This document shows positions 35,564 through 48,130 of a DNA stretch of 64,000 bases, piece by piece. Below the pieces are notes generated by a model. That model had not been told where the DNA came from. It was given only the letters and a program-made list of their open reading frames with translations, and did no database searches. The first letter of the stretch is position 1, and each line of letters opens with the position of its first letter. The translations under genes and the position numbers were made by a program. This DNA comes from Galbula dea (lineage: Eukaryota; Chordata; Aves; Piciformes; Galbulidae): assembly GCA_013399015.1 (NCBI GenBank), contig VWZX01006702.1:62001-126000 (forward strand), written 5' to 3'.

Positions 35564-36419
35564 GCATGTTCCCAAATGCTTCATGCTTCCCAGGGTGTGA
35601 GACAGACCTCTGCAGTTAGGCATTTTAAAGGCTGCCAGAGCTGCAGACAATACAGCAGAGACATAACACATTAGTGTGAGTTACAGCCATAAAATGAGAT
35701 GTGCATAATAGGGAAAGGAGGGACTGGAGAGCAGAGAGGGAAATGCAGGCCTGAAATTCCTTCAGCAGGCTCAGTGGTTCTTAAACAATTGTATCTAGCT
35801 GCCTGTTCCAAGTGTTCCTGACCTGGTCTCATTGCTCTTTAGGGTGGAAGGCTGCTCTGTGAGTGTTGCTCCTTCAGAACAGCCAAACACCCTTTTTTTT
35901 CTACCCTGGACTCAGGCTTATTTCACTTGTTTTCTATAAATGCATGCAGCCAGTGTCAGCATAGCCTTTGCAGCCATGAAAACCCAAAGTCACTGTGGCC
36001 TGGTGTAACACATTGCAGCCAATAAACAGAGGGAATGTGATTTTTTTGGCAGAAGTTTGTCTGTTAAAGACCACTTTACCTCACTGTTCCTTCAGCTGCC
36101 TACCTGCTCGCCAGGCCTGGGCAGTACTTCCCAGTGCCCTAGTTTCTTTCCTATGGCACTCTCAGGCATTAGAGAAGGTCATTGCCAGCTCAAACTCCAT
36201 GTGTATCTGATAAAACTGATGTTTATATTTTTGGACAAAGCTGTCTGCCAGCCATAAAAAAAGTCTCTTATTACAGCAGGCACTCTGCCACTGGCAGCCT
36301 GTCAAGGAGGGACCTGCTTTCCTAAAGAGCTTCAGGCTGGTGCAGTTGTTCATTAGCTAGGTGCTGTAGGGTCTTCTGGGACCAGTGGCTGTCCAGGAAT
36401 GTCTGTTAGTATTCTGTTA
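35564..36419. other. unique sequence, no gene seen
   Basis: No repeat or domain was recognised. Short frames at 35,995-36,210 and 36,057-36,257 overlap and look random. Confidence 0.5.
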
Positions 36420-36886
36420 GAGCAGGTCCAGAGGAGGTCATAAAGATGATGAGAGGAGTAGAGCACCTCCCCTGTGAGGAAAGGCTGAGAGTTGGGATAA
36501 TTCAGCCTGGAGAAGAGAAGGCTCCAGGGGGACCTTCTAGCAGCCTTTCAGTACCTAAAGCGGGTTACAAGGTAGAGGGGAAGAGACTTTTCATCTGGTC
36601 AGATTGCAACAGGACAAGGGAAATGGATACAAGCTGAAGGAGGGGAAATTTAGGCTAGAGATTAGAAGGAGGTTCTTTCCCCAGAGGGTGTTGAGGCACT
36701 AGAATAGGTTGCCCAGAGAGCCTGTGGCTGCCCCATCCCTGGCAGTGTTCAAGGCCAGGCTGGATGTGGCCCTGGGCAACCTGGGCTAGTGGGTGGCATC
36801 CTTGCCCATGGCAGGGGGTTGGAGCTAGATGATCTTTAAGGTCCCTTCCAACCTGGGCCATTCTAGGATTCTATATTCTATGATCT
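36420..36886 (+). mobile_element. CR1 LINE 3' fragment, 467 bp, young-looking subfamily
   Basis: It begins in the ORF2 C-terminal region (RGVEHLPCEERL is readable from 36,446), which is frameshifted soon afterwards. It continues through GATTAGAAGGAGGTTCTTTC, GGTTGCCCAGAGAGCC, CTGGCAGTGTTCAAGGCCAG, GCCCATGGCAGGGGGTTGGA, CTTCCAACCTGGGCCATTCT and terminal ATTCTAT repeats. Its last 150 bp are about 97% identical to the reversed copy at 5,310-5,461. It is 5'-truncated and non-coding. Confidence 0.96.
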
Positions 36887-38679
36887 GATCTAGTTTTTTG
36901 ATTCTAATTATTGCTGCAGTAGTAAAGGCAGCAATTCAGAACATTGCTTAGCCTTGGGAAAGGCAGGAGGCATTTGCCACTTTGTCTGTAACACTCTGGA
37001 TTTCTTCAGATGACAGATTGCTAAGCAGGAGACCTCTACAAATGTTACTGATTTCTGTTTATTAAGTTTGGAGGGTATATGCAGAGGAGCAACAGAAAAT
37101 AAAGATATTTATGCAGAATATTCATTTTTGTGTGCAGAAATCTTTCTGCAGCAGCTGAGGGACAGATGACACTCCCTTGTTCACCTCACTGGGGGAACTC
37201 AGGGTTTAAATAAAGCTTCTCTAGCTATTTAAAATTTCTTGGCAGTTTTTTACTTTGGTCCTTAATTGCATTCATTTCCCTATGGAGATTCCTTTGAGAA
37301 AGATTCTCCATTACATAGCTGCTGGGAGATTTCCAACCATTCACATTTTTCCCAATTAATTTCAGACTTAAATATTGACTCATTTTGGGAATGAAGTGAT
37401 AATAGAACTGAATTTTCTGGTTTACAGAATTGGATCTATGTGCCATTGGGTATTAATCAGTATATACTGTTAATTTATGCCCCATTGGGTGACTCTGTAA
37501 TGCCTGCTGTCTAGAAGAACTCTCCAAGTTTTTGCTTCAGAAGCAAATTGAAATGAATAATGTGATGATGACTTAATGCCTCTGAAGATAATGAAAGTGT
37601 CAGAGACTCTTTAGCTCATGATGTGAGAAGCTGGTGAGAATACAAGATCTGAATGCTAGAACTAAAGGCAGGCTGAAATCCAGAAGTTTGTAGATGGTGG
37701 AAGAGAAACCTCCTTTTAAACTCCATGCAGGTCTTGTTTAGCTCCTGAGGTAGGGTTGCTACAGGAGTAAGTTCCTGTGTAAAGTGTCAGAGGCTGCCTC
37801 GTAGAACAGTAGCTGCTTCCTTGAAACAGCTTTTCCCCACTCTCTGTGTGTCTGGATGGGATATGGCTCCTTCATGGTGAGCATTCAACTCATTATCACT
37901 AATGCTAATTAGAGAACAAAAGTTAGTTTGCTTAAGGAACAGCTAAACATGTTCTAATTTTCATTTACTTATACATAACCTGTGCTGCCAGCAACAGTTT
38001 CAGGGGTTTGTGGGTTTTTTTGGAGGGAAGGTCTTTGGATTCAGAATCTAAAGGCCATTATCTTGCCAAATTATTTTCTTGTTCATTAAAATGAAAGTAA
38101 GAATTTAGCTAAATCTCCTCTCCTTCACTTTTGCCTCATGATCTTCCCTTATTTTTCCTTTTCTCATGAATACCTGGCTTACTATTAGCAGATAAATGTT
38201 CTTAAAGCCAGCTCTATCTATTTTATTTGCATGCCAGTTAGAAGAGAAACAGTTTGACTTTTCCTTTTCTGTTTCTATGTAGTTTCTCCTTTTCAACTTT
38301 TTTTTTTCTTCTCCCTTTGTGTCTTTCTTCCTGGAAAATTTCATTGCAAATCAATAACTGAAATCTCCCACAGAACATAACATTCTGAAGGGGGAAAAAA
38401 GAAGAGCTGCTTCTGATAAGTATCTTCCAAAGAGCTTTCTTTTTATGAAGGTATAAACACAGAACCTTTCATCAGCATATTAAAACTCAGATCCTCATAT
38501 ACCTCTAAACCTCTTCTTATTTATAAAAATCATGCAGCCTTTCATATGTCATGGCTACAGACTCCTGATTTCATTTGCAATCATAAGCACTTCAGGGACT
38601 GGAGGTACCAGCAGTGCTTAAACTAGGAGCACTTTGGGAGAAGGGTTGTTTGATTCACTCAGTGTTTGCACAGTGCCTG
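36887..38679. other. unique AT-rich sequence, no gene seen
   Basis: No repeats were recognised apart from short T runs. Open frames at 37,225-37,446 and 38,105-38,344 on the minus strand are lysine/serine-rich products of AT-rich DNA. Confidence 0.55.
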
Positions 38680-38847
38680 CCCTGGCCCAGGCTGCTCAGG
38701 GAGGTGCTGGAGTCTCCACCTCTGGAGACATTCCAAACCTGCTTGGATGAGATCCTATTCAACCTGCTGTAGGTGACCCTGCTCTGGCAGGGGGATTGGA
38801 CTAGGTGATCTCCGGAGGTCCCTTCCCACCCCTAACATTCTGTGATT
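38680..38847 (+). mobile_element. CR1 LINE 3' end
   Basis: GGCCCAGGCTGCTCAGGGAG, GGAGACATTCCAAACCTGC, CAACCTGCTGTAGGTGACC, CTGCTCTGGCAGGGGGATTG, GGTCCCTTCCCACCCCTAAC and ATTCTGTGATT follow the CR1 order in plus orientation. It belongs to the same subfamily as the copies at 18.2 and 29.4 kb. Confidence 0.94.
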
Positions 38848-40120
38848 AGTGATTATTCATCAATCAGTTCTGTAACTCAGGGGTAGAGATACACTCAGTG
38901 TACACTCATCACTAATGATTTATTTACTAAAAATACATTTGTTCAGCAGTCACAATTCTTCACTGATTTGGCTGATAGTTTTAAAATGGGAAAAAAAAAA
39001 ATAGTTGAAATGTAAATATGCTGCAATTCATTGTTTCCAAACAAGACTTGTCAATTTTGGCCTTCAAAATGACTAGGAAGTTGCCAACTGTTAAGTTTTT
39101 AAAGAGGATTGAAGAATGAAAGATAACACTTCAGTTCTGGTCAGCCAAAATGTTCAGTCATTCCAAAGGATTTCTTTTACAATCTGTGTTACTGAAAACA
39201 CAAATCCATCAAGTTTAGCCTAGTAAAAATACAAGGTTGCAGGCACTCAGCTGCTCTGCCTTGAAACTGGTAATTAGCAGTGAAGTTGGCATAGCTTGTT
39301 GGTTGGACTAGTCAGCTGGCTGCATTTTCTTGGAGTTTTTTAGAAACTGCTTCTGCAGGTTTCCAGAGCTTTATTGCCATGAATATTAGAGCAAATGTCA
39401 AGAACAGAGTCAACTTCCTCAGATAAATAACAGAGTGTCTCAAACTGTCTGAAGAGCTGTGCTGTTGCCCACCTTCATGGTTCTCTGGGGTTTCTTCCAA
39501 CATTTCTTTAATATCAAGGATGAATTGGATTTTCCTTTCATAGAGAGCTATGATCCTTACAGAAGACAACATGACAATAAATATGATGTTGCAGTTTCTT
39601 TGGCTCTTCTTGCATTATTTAGTATTTATCTCTCTGGGTCACTAGTTAGCTTGATGATGCCTGGCATATCAAGTAATGCTGCCACACAATCAGAGTGGAA
39701 AGGTTTGGTTCCCTTTGACCAAGTAACAAGCTCCTTCCATTGCCAAATGTAAGCCCACACATTTCATTGGGCTCAGCTTGATTTTAAGGGCAGAAGGCAT
39801 CACTGAACTCTAGCCAGTGGAAGTTACAGAGGAGACAGCATGGCCAGAGAGACCATTCTCCCAACACGTCTCTGTGGTGTCCTGTTTCCTAGGCAAGCAC
39901 AGAAGGCTTTGTTGGCTAGGTCTTAAAGTAACTCCCTCCTCTGTGTTCTGACAAGGATGCACCAGAGATCCTCTCTCAGCACAAATCATCCAGTGTCTGC
40001 CAGAGGCTGAGGTGTGTGCATGTGTATCTTACAGAAAGGAAAGTCAATGAAACCAGTCATATTGTTTTGTCTCTGTGTGTGAAAGGAAAGTTCAGTTTAT
40101 TCAGGCTAAAGCATCACCAG
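38848..40120. other. unique sequence; unrecognised open frames near 39.3-39.75 kb
   Basis: A minus-strand frame (39,312-39,572, 86 codons) has a hydrophobic segment (LTLFLTFALIFMAIKL) near its end. A plus-strand frame of 97 codons (39,459-39,752) overlaps it. I do not recognise either product, no splice structure or poly-A tail supports a gene or retrocopy, and both may be chance. Confidence 0.45.
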
Positions 40121-40333
40121 CCTAAGCCTAACCTAATATCTAACCTAAATCTCCCCTCCTCTAGCTTGCATCCATTTCCCCTGGTTCTATCACTACCTGA
40201 CCTCCTAAAAAGTCCCTCCCCAGCTTTCTTGTAGCCCCCTTCAGATGCTGGAAGGCCACAAGAAGGTCTCCTCAGAGCCTTCTCTGCAGACTGAATCTTT
40301 CCAAACCCAAAGAGTGTTCCAGCTGATGCTGCT
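40121..40333 (-). mobile_element. internal CR1 fragment lacking the 3' end
   Basis: The plus strand reads CCTAACCTAATATCTAACCT, AAATCTCCCCTCCTCTAGCT, CCATTTCCCCTGGTTCTATC, AGAAGGTCTCCTCAGAGCC and a degenerate end. On the minus strand it translates SDRTRGNGCKLEEGRFRLDI, part of the CR1 ORF2 C-terminus. The 3' untranslated end is absent, unusual for CR1, so it was probably lost by a later deletion. Confidence 0.9.
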
Positions 40334-42010
40334 TGAAGCAGCTTCATAGCTGTATCTGCTATAAAGAGGGAAGAAATTAAACTTATAAATACTTATTTTA
40401 ATAAATGATAGAAGCTTCCTTTTCTCTGGTGTTGTTAAAAGTGTAGTCAAGAGACTTACCTTGGGAAAACAGGGACATCATTTGGGGGTGGGGGAAATCT
40501 CAGTAATAGCACCCCTTAATATAGTAACATCAAAAGTAAATCACCTGTTATTCAGACTGCAAACAACACTGAAAATGCTGATTTCCATTTCCAAATGCAG
40601 TAAACCACTAGGAGAAGGGGGTATCCTACTGCTAAAATAACACTTGTCAGGAAATTGAGGACACTAGGAGTTTTGTTTGGCTTCATGACCCAGGCACTGT
40701 CATGCCATCTCCCCTAAATACAGCTGGAGATCATTATGGGTTGCAGTGTGCCATGAGCTACATGCACTGCCTTCAGGCCAGTAACATATTCTGTTCACTT
40801 GAAGCTGTAGCTCTTAATTTTGTGCATCATTGAACAATTTCAAAGGACATTGAACATGGCTTATTATTTAGTTTTCTGCTGGTTTACACTGTGGTACAGT
40901 GCTGCTCAATATATAAGGCAGTGTGATGGTTATCATGGAGTGTAAAATGTTGTGCACTTTCCAAGCCAGTACCTATGAGCTGATTTGACAGCAACATGAG
41001 TATTGCCTGGAGAATATGAGCCTGGTGCTCATGTTCTATCCCTTGGACACCTAGGCACATTAAAACTAACAAAAGAATGGATTCTTGACCTATTTCCTCT
41101 TAGGGGATTGTTTAGAGGCCATCAAGCATAAAGTACCTAAACAGACAACACTCTTCAAACTTATTTAAGAGGAAAAAAAAGAAAGAAAGGTAGAAGCTCT
41201 TTGTCAAAGGAGTTCCCTGGAAATGTAGAGATGGGGAGAAATCAAAGAGCCTTCTTCTAATCTTATTTATGTTGATATATACCATGAGTAACTGACTGAA
41301 ACCAGAGAGACAAGCTGAGAGTAGCAAAGGGTGAAGGAGGGTCAGAGGGCAAAGAAGGCTAATTAGCTAGTTGGGAATCTCTGCATGCCCTCCCTGGGCT
41401 ATCTGTATGAAGTTGGCCTGTGGCTTACATGGCTTCAGTCCACAATCATTGTTCTAATGAAGGTGAGAAAGGTCCTAAGTTTATGGCAGCTTTATGCATC
41501 TCCAGCTGAGTTCCAGGAAAGGTGAGCCAGAGCCTATGGACAGACTCAAACCACTAGCCTGCTGCTGTGTTACCTTAACAACTCCTTCTGCTGGAGAGGT
41601 CTAGTAAGTATATACAAGCTTCCAAAAGAAATAATATCTAGTGAGCAGCAGATAGAAGTTGCTTTGAAATGCTGGTGATAAAGTTGGGCAGAAAGCTAAG
41701 ACTGCTAGGTCTTATTTCTGTAAGATGGTTTTTCATTATGATCAGGGGACATTTATTTTTGGGTGAGCAGCTGCACAGCCTCACAGACTTCTGGAAATTT
41801 AGCTCAAGGGACTGAAAATCCAATGTGGCCTTTGTTTCCTTTTCAGAAAAGGTTAACAGTGTCTGCACTAGTGGGAAAATTCTTCACATTCTCCCTGCAA
41901 GAAGCTTGGAAGAAGTGTTTGTCCCATGGGGGACATACCCAGGTTTTCCTTATCAATGGTCTGTGTTGGGCTGTGTGGATTTGTTCTGCTGCATGTTAGG
42001 AAGGGTTTGG
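40334..42010. other. unique sequence, no gene seen
   Basis: No repeat was recognised. Short opposing frames at 41,638-42,152 match nothing known. Confidence 0.55.
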
Positions 42011-42041
42011 GTTTATTATTAATATTATTATTATTATTATT
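42011..42041. repeat. (ATT)n microsatellite
   Basis: About ten ATT-type units with one or two interruptions. A simple repeat. Confidence 0.92.
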
Positions 42042-42302
42042 CCTGTTGCACTGTTTCCATGAGTACCTAACACAGCAGAGGAAATACCTTGCACTCCGGG
42101 GTTCCTGGGTTTGGAATGCACTGTCATGCTGTTTGTAACCATCTGTTGACATGATTGGCAGTTGTTTGTTCAGACACTCTTTCTTGTTCCACTTGCAAAC
42201 TCCTCATTTTGAGTTAGGTCAACAGGAAGAGGGGGAAGCAGCTGGAGAAAAGAGGAAAAGATGCAATTTCATTATAGCTGCATCCAGTGGAGAGAGAGGG
42301 TG

Positions 42303-42341
42303 AGGTAGAGGAAGGAGGAGGAGGAGGACATGGATGGATGC
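42303..42341. repeat. GGA/GGAT-rich simple repeat
   Basis: Purine-rich stretch with consecutive GGA units turning into GGAT units. A short low-complexity tract. Confidence 0.8.
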
Positions 42342-42805
42342 ATGGAGATGAATCATGGACAGAATACAGTTTATTGGTTTGAGCTGGGCAAGGGGCAAAT
42401 TCAGACCCAGGCAGCTGCATGTGAAAGAGCAGCAGCATCTCTGGGCTGCTCTGAAATGTCAGTGGGGAGATGGAGCCCACCTGGCATATTAAAACACGAT
42501 TTCTTTTCCATTACAAAACATAAGATACTGTCACATTTTCACCTTAATGCCCAATCCCATCTGAGATGGTGAGTTAGAAACATTGCCAGAAAGCAGGGCT
42601 TTCTATCTCAGTAGTGATATATATGCAAATTGATTGCCTCAAGCAAATTGCCTGGGAGAGACTTTAGCTAACTGCTAGCATTTCTCACTATTCTGCAGCA
42701 TTTCTCTTTTCTAACTATTTTTGACTTTGTAACATCAAGGAACTTGGCACTGACTCATGCAATCTGAGGTCCCCCTTCCCCAGGCCTCTCCCATCATTTC
42801 CCTGG

Positions 42806-42830
42806 GTGATCCTGAGCAAGTGACTTCATT
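42806..42830 (+). repeat. possible MIR SINE core remnant
   Basis: GATCCTGAGCAAGTGACTTC is close to the MIR core, which reads TGACCTTGGGCAAGTCACTT. Only about 25 bases agree, so a chance match is quite possible. Confidence 0.25.
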
Positions 42831-45041
42831 AGTTTTAATTGGATGCTGTCATGAGACAAGACTGGTAGGGCTGGGGGTGCAAATCTGTAGCCATTCAACC
42901 CTTCTTTAGGCAAATTCCTAGTCATTCTAGGGGGAATCTTCTCAGTGTCAGGACTGCAAGATTTGCCATAAACTGCATGTGCTTAAAAGACTGCAGGAGT
43001 TGGATATAGTTTCTGGTCAGGTGAAGGCTTATTAGAATATGCTATTAATGTTTATCTTCTTGTTTGCCACTTGAACAAATCCACAAAGGTCCTTCTCCAG
43101 TCTTCACTGGCTGCTTCCAATCACAGCAGCCATTGTTAAGTCTGTATTTCTGTTAACAGCTCTGCCTGGTTCATTCAAACTCTGGGCAGGTCTCAGCTGT
43201 GAAAGAAAAAGCACAAAATAAGAAGTCATTTTTCTTTTTATTATTATTTCCCCCCACCAGCACCACTGTGCAGCAAAAAGGAGCAGGTAGATGGAGTTTC
43301 CCAGAAAATCTTATGCTCTTGTTCCCATCTCTAACTGAGCTGTGAACAGCCCTGGAGAGGGCACCCAGTCTGGCTTCAGTTGTAGGAGAAATCCAGGCAA
43401 AGGTGATTCTTCAGCAGAGGGGACCAGGGAAAGTTTAAATAATTCTTAGAAGACTCTAGAGAATACTGCAAATAAATGGAATGTGGAAATTCTAGATTAG
43501 ACTATGAGTGTGCCTGATTTACATGGCTTTGGAGAAAGAATATGGCTATTATAATTAAAGCAGTGGCAGCTACTGATTAAACAATATTCTCTTAAATGAG
43601 GAAGTGCTATGAAAATATAAGAAGAACTAAACCAAATGTTGCAAGTGTGTAAACTAAAGAGAAAAGTTAAATTCCTCTCACGTTCATTGCTGATCCCCAG
43701 GAGGCTGGGACAAGCCCTTGACATGTGGGAGGGGTGAGGCAGATGTGTTTGTGAGCATTTACCTTCAAAACTCAGAAACAGCTCTGATTGGATTTCTGGC
43801 TGATTTTGATTTACTCCTTTGCATGTTTTCCTTTGCAAGTGTTTTTGCCCCCAGAAAGCATCCAGACTTGTCACACGTGGTAGCATTCTCATTCATAATA
43901 AAGTCACATTCACTGTGCAAGTCCTAGCCCAAAAATGACCTCCTGAAACCTGTGAGCATGCAACACTGTGCAAGAGACATCTACTGACGTGGTGGCTTTG
44001 GAGGCTGTTGTCTCTGTGTCTCCTCTGCACCCACAGATCCCATGAAGACTGGCAGGAAAGGAGAGCAAGCAACTCTGTGAAACAGGCTTCAGCCTCTGCA
44101 TTCAGCTCATATTAAGAACTCTTTCACCCTGCTTTTGCAGTTCATTACCACCCAGTAAAAAAATCCCTTTGCTGCCATGGCTCACTGCTGTACTGCATAT
44201 TCTGCATAGTTCTCATTCAAATGCTTGCTTTTTTTTTCCTCCTGTATTTTTTTTTCCCTATGAATAGTAACTTCAAGGACTATTTCCAGTGCAGTGCTAA
44301 GACATAAACAATGTAAATCTTTATTATAGTATAAAGAGTAGGGAGAACCAACCTCTTGGCCTCTTCTGCTGAGCAGGATGTTTTGACACTTTGAATGTTT
44401 CAGGTTCTCTCTGCAATAACAAGGATTAATATGATGTGCCCACAAAGAGATTAGGTGAATGAATTGCATAGGAGATTAGGGGAACAAATCTCATTTGGTG
44501 CACCCATCAAAATAAAACCTTTTTTGACTCAATGAAAAGCAGCTTTCCTTTTCTCCCTCATTGGACCAGATCCTTAAATGTCTTCCAGCTCGAAGAGGAC
44601 TGAAGGAGACCAGTGAACTCACAGCCAACCTATATTGCCAGCAAAAGTCTAACCAATTTATCCTGCAAATGTCCCTTATGCCAGCTGGGAAATACAAGTG
44701 AGACTCAGTCTGATCTGCCTCCTGTGCTCCACCTTCCAAACCCCAGAAGGGGAGCATCCAGGGCTCCTGCTGGTTTGTGTTGAGCCAAACAGAACCCAAA
44801 ACTCCTTCTCATTTGGAGAACCCTCCAATACTTTACAACCAATATGCCCCACAGCACATCTGGGAGAGAAGGTATTTTTGTATTCATCCCATGAATAGCT
44901 CAACTGAAATGTGTTCCACTTGTCAATGATAACCAGAGAATCAAAGGCCTGGGAAAAAGAAGCCCTGATTCCCACTAATTTACCAGAAAACTCCCTCTTT
45001 TTGCTATTCTCCCTGCTTTGCTTTAGTGTTTCCCACCAAAT

Positions 45042-45106
45042 AGAGTCACAGAGAGCCCCAGTATGGTAGGGGCTGGAAGGGACCTCTGCAGATCATCTAG
45101 TCATCA
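45042..45106 (-). mobile_element. short CR1 3' end
   Basis: AGAGTCACAGAGAGCCCCAG, GGGGCTGGAAGGGACCTCTG and CAGATCATCTAGTC form a reversed CR1 3' end of about 65 bp, cut off after the CTAGTC block. Confidence 0.82.
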
Positions 45107-46410
45107 CACATCTGTGTCTCTCTTTCCACGTCAGGGATCTCAGACTCCTTTCTAAAGTGTGAAAGACACAATCCTACAATAACCATCCCACCCCTTCAGT
45201 GTAGCCATATTTGGGATTAAATGCAGCCAGCTCTGTGTAATCACCTCTGCCAGAAAGTGAGCAGTGACAAAATGCATCCTGTGGCAAATGCATGAGCTGA
45301 TATGCACTGTTCAATAATTCAAAGCATAAAGAGTGGAGAACACAAATCTTGTCCCAGCATTTGCTCTCTCTTCACTCTTCCCCTTTCTTTGGCATAACTC
45401 TACTTACATTGCAACTGCTCCTCCATCACTTTTTCTCTCTTATTAAGGGTTCCACATCCAAGTCCCAATGCTCCATCTAGCTGCAACTCTTTCTTCATAG
45501 CTGGAGGGTTTGGCTGGACACTGTGGCCACAAAGCCCTGTTTGGATTTTGTAGAGCCAAATCCTCTTTCTTTCTGTCTTTCCATTTCCTCCCTCCTCTCT
45601 CTACCAATACCAACTCATCTAGTCCCATCCAACTCTGACTCTTTTGGAACCAGCAACTTCTCTGCTGTGCACAGAATGATTCCAAGGGTGGGTTGCCTTT
45701 GCAGAAATGGTGCCTTTACAGAGAGCTCTGAAGATCCCTTTGCTTTTAATGTCAGACAGGAATGTTGCTCCAGCTCTTCAGCCCCTGCTTTCCAACTCTA
45801 TTGTCCCACAGTTGAAAAGCACAGGTCTATTAACTTTTTGGGCACAATGGAAATCCTACATTTTCTCCTAGGCAATCAGTAGAAAGTGACAGAGCAAAAG
45901 AGGATGTCAAAGACAGAAAAGAGGGAGAGAGAGGCTGAACATGGCCTCTCTGGACTCTTAGGGGCTAATCCACTGGTTGTGTAACGTTGCTCTGACAAGC
46001 ATTAATGGGTTTTAAATGTCAGGTGTTGTAGTGTAACCCACTGTCAACACAAAGAAGCAACCAATGGTTATTATTTGCCTACCCAAAAATAGTTCCCTTC
46101 CTGTCCCTCCCTTCTGAAGAGCAGCTGGCCAGGGTGCATGTGAGTGGGAGAGGGGTGCTGCAGTCTGCCTTGCTCAGCAGTAGAATGGAGGAGAGAGCAT
46201 CCTGAATTCACAGTAGGCTGCTCTGTGGGAGGAGGAGTGAAGGACATTCACTCCTTGATAACAGGATTAATGCCAACCCCACACATTTGTGTATGTTCTG
46301 CAGTGGATTTATCTGTACCAGCCCTTACCAAGAGCTAGCACAGCAGAGGTATCTTCACTGGGTATTGTTGTGATCCATTTTGCTTCCCTAGGTGTGAGCT
46401 TGAAAATGAA
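45107..46410. other. unique sequence, no gene seen
   Basis: Open frames at 45,443-45,685 (minus) and 45,523-45,882 (plus) overlap on opposite strands and have no recognisable domain. Confidence 0.55.
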
Positions 46411-46500
46411 CATAGAGAATCACCCAGAGTTGGAAGGGACCTTAAAAATCATCTAGTTCCAACCCCCCTGCCTGCCAGGGACACCTCCCACTAGTTTGGG
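46411..46500 (-). mobile_element. short CR1 3' end
   Basis: ATAGAGAATCACCCAGAGTT, GGAAGGGACCTTAAAAATCA, TCTAGTTCCAACCCCCCTGC and CAGGGACACCTCCCACTAG form a reversed CR1 3' end, closest to the copy at 6,448. Confidence 0.9.
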
Positions 46501-47924
46501 TATCTATTTGTCTAGCTGTGCCCATATCACACAGACAGATGTTCCCACAGGACTTTAATTAAACTATTGCTTCATCTTTGTTATTATCTTTGAACCATAC
46601 ACACACACACACACACATATAAAGCCTGGACAGAGGCAGCCAGGCCTGTCCCTGACTCATTTCCTTGACATTTAGTTCTGAAAACCATCTCTGGCAATCT
46701 TTCAGAGCCATGTGGTAGCCAGGGCCACGTCCAAACCACCTGAGTTTGGACTTCTCTGCTTGCAGTCAGCTCTTTGATTATTAATTCACTACAGATGTCT
46801 ACACTTCTCATCTGGAAGGATCTAAGGCCTTGGGTGTCCCTTGTTTGTATGCAAGGCCCTTGCAAAAATAAAAACACCACAACAATTCCATGCAAGTTCC
46901 TCCTAGATGATATTTAATGATCAGTTATGACAGATGACCGAAACAACACTTGAAACCCCTCTCTTTTCCAAAGACTGTGTGGAAACAATCTGCATTTCCT
47001 ATCATCAGAGTCCAATGAAAACTAAAATACCAAGAAAGGTGACTTAGCCATTTCCAAAATGAATTTGGTACTGACATGTGTTGTACTTCTGCAGCAGGAT
47101 GCATTGTTAAGATTTCCTGCTGTGGCCTAGGAAAAAAAAGCTTTGTGCATGTTAGTAGTTATCCAGAGGGTGAAAGTGTGTGGAATTCCAAGGATGGAAC
47201 AATGCAGCCTTGTTGGCTTTGGCAAAGTACAATCCTTAGTGAAGAAAACCTGAGAAGTTTGGGGGGGGCACATATGCTTATCTTTGTGCATAACTGGTGT
47301 GTGCAGAAGATTAAGGATTTGGTCTCTGACATGGCTGGTTCAGCACAGAGCTCTCTACTGTGAAGCCTAGGCTGTCTTTTTGTCCTTACTGAAGTCTGTA
47401 GGACTTTCCAAGTTGAGCAAAGTTATTTCCAGGAGCCAGCAGAGCTGGCCCACAAGCAGCTGAAAGAGGAAATTAGCTACTCAAATGCTGTGACCTTTCA
47501 AATAGAGCTTTCCTCTACTTCAGAGGGAAAAAGGAACCTTTGAATAGTGGCTTTCTGTTCTTTTTCATGATTGTATTATTGACTGTGGTATCGTCCCAAG
47601 GCCCAAATGAGGCTCCCATTCAAAGGCTTCTTCATCCCACAATTACACAAGCTTGGATTCTAACCATCTTTTGTATTTTTATACAGAGCTTTAAAGTGGA
47701 AAGCTTGAAGAAATATAGGTTTAACCAGGAACACTGCCATACTCAGTAAACCTGGTCTTAATACCAGTTCCAGCACTGGGTGTAGGCAGGAGTGATAAAG
47801 AACTCGTTCACTTGTCTTCTGTTCAGTGTCACTTTCTATACCAAGATATGTACTTGAAGTTTACACACTGGCAGAAGTCATGATTTTAAACAGCTTTTAT
47901 TACATGAGACAGGAGTGCTAGAGC
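46501..47924. other. unique sequence with (AC)9; no gene seen
   Basis: Apart from the AC repeat at 46,599 and eight G at 47,261-47,268, nothing is recognisable. A 103-codon minus frame (46,584-46,895) reads into the AC repeat and is not a gene. Confidence 0.55.
46599..46616. repeat. (AC)9 microsatellite
   Basis: Nine uninterrupted AC units, followed by ATAT. Likely polymorphic. Confidence 0.93.
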
Positions 47925-48130
47925 AGGAAAATATTCTCCACTGAAAGAGCTGTCAGGCATTGGCCCAGGCTGCCCAGGGAAGTGGTGGAGTCACCATCCC
48001 TGGAGGTGTTAGAAAAGCAGAGAGATGGGGTACTTAAGGACACTGTTTAGTGGCATGGTGGTGATAGGCTGACAGTTGGACTTGATGATCTTAGAGCTCT
48101 TTTCCAACCTTAATGATTCTGTGATTCTCT
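47925..48130 (+). mobile_element. CR1 LINE 3' fragment
   Basis: TGAAAGAGCTGTCAGGCATT, GGCCCAGGCTGCCCAGGGAA, CACCATCCCTGGAGGTGTTA, TTAGTGGCATGGTGGTGATA, GGACTTGATGATCTTAGAG and CTTTTCCAACCTTAATGATT follow the CR1 order in plus orientation. It belongs to the subfamily ending in CCTTAATGATTCTGTG and is 5'-truncated. Confidence 0.95.

Larger units (their letters stand above)
42042..45041. other. 3 kb unique sequence, no gene seen; possible old MIR-like fragment
   Basis: A GGA/GGAT-rich stretch lies at 42,303-42,341. At about 42,806-42,830 GTGATCCTGAGCAAGTGACT resembles the conserved core of MIR SINEs, but too little is preserved for a firm call. The 131-codon minus frame at 43,497-43,892 has no recognisable domain. 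Confidence 0.5.

Noticed and set aside
43497..43892. 131-codon minus-strand open frame
   Set aside because: No recognisable domain, and it overlaps an open frame on the other strand.
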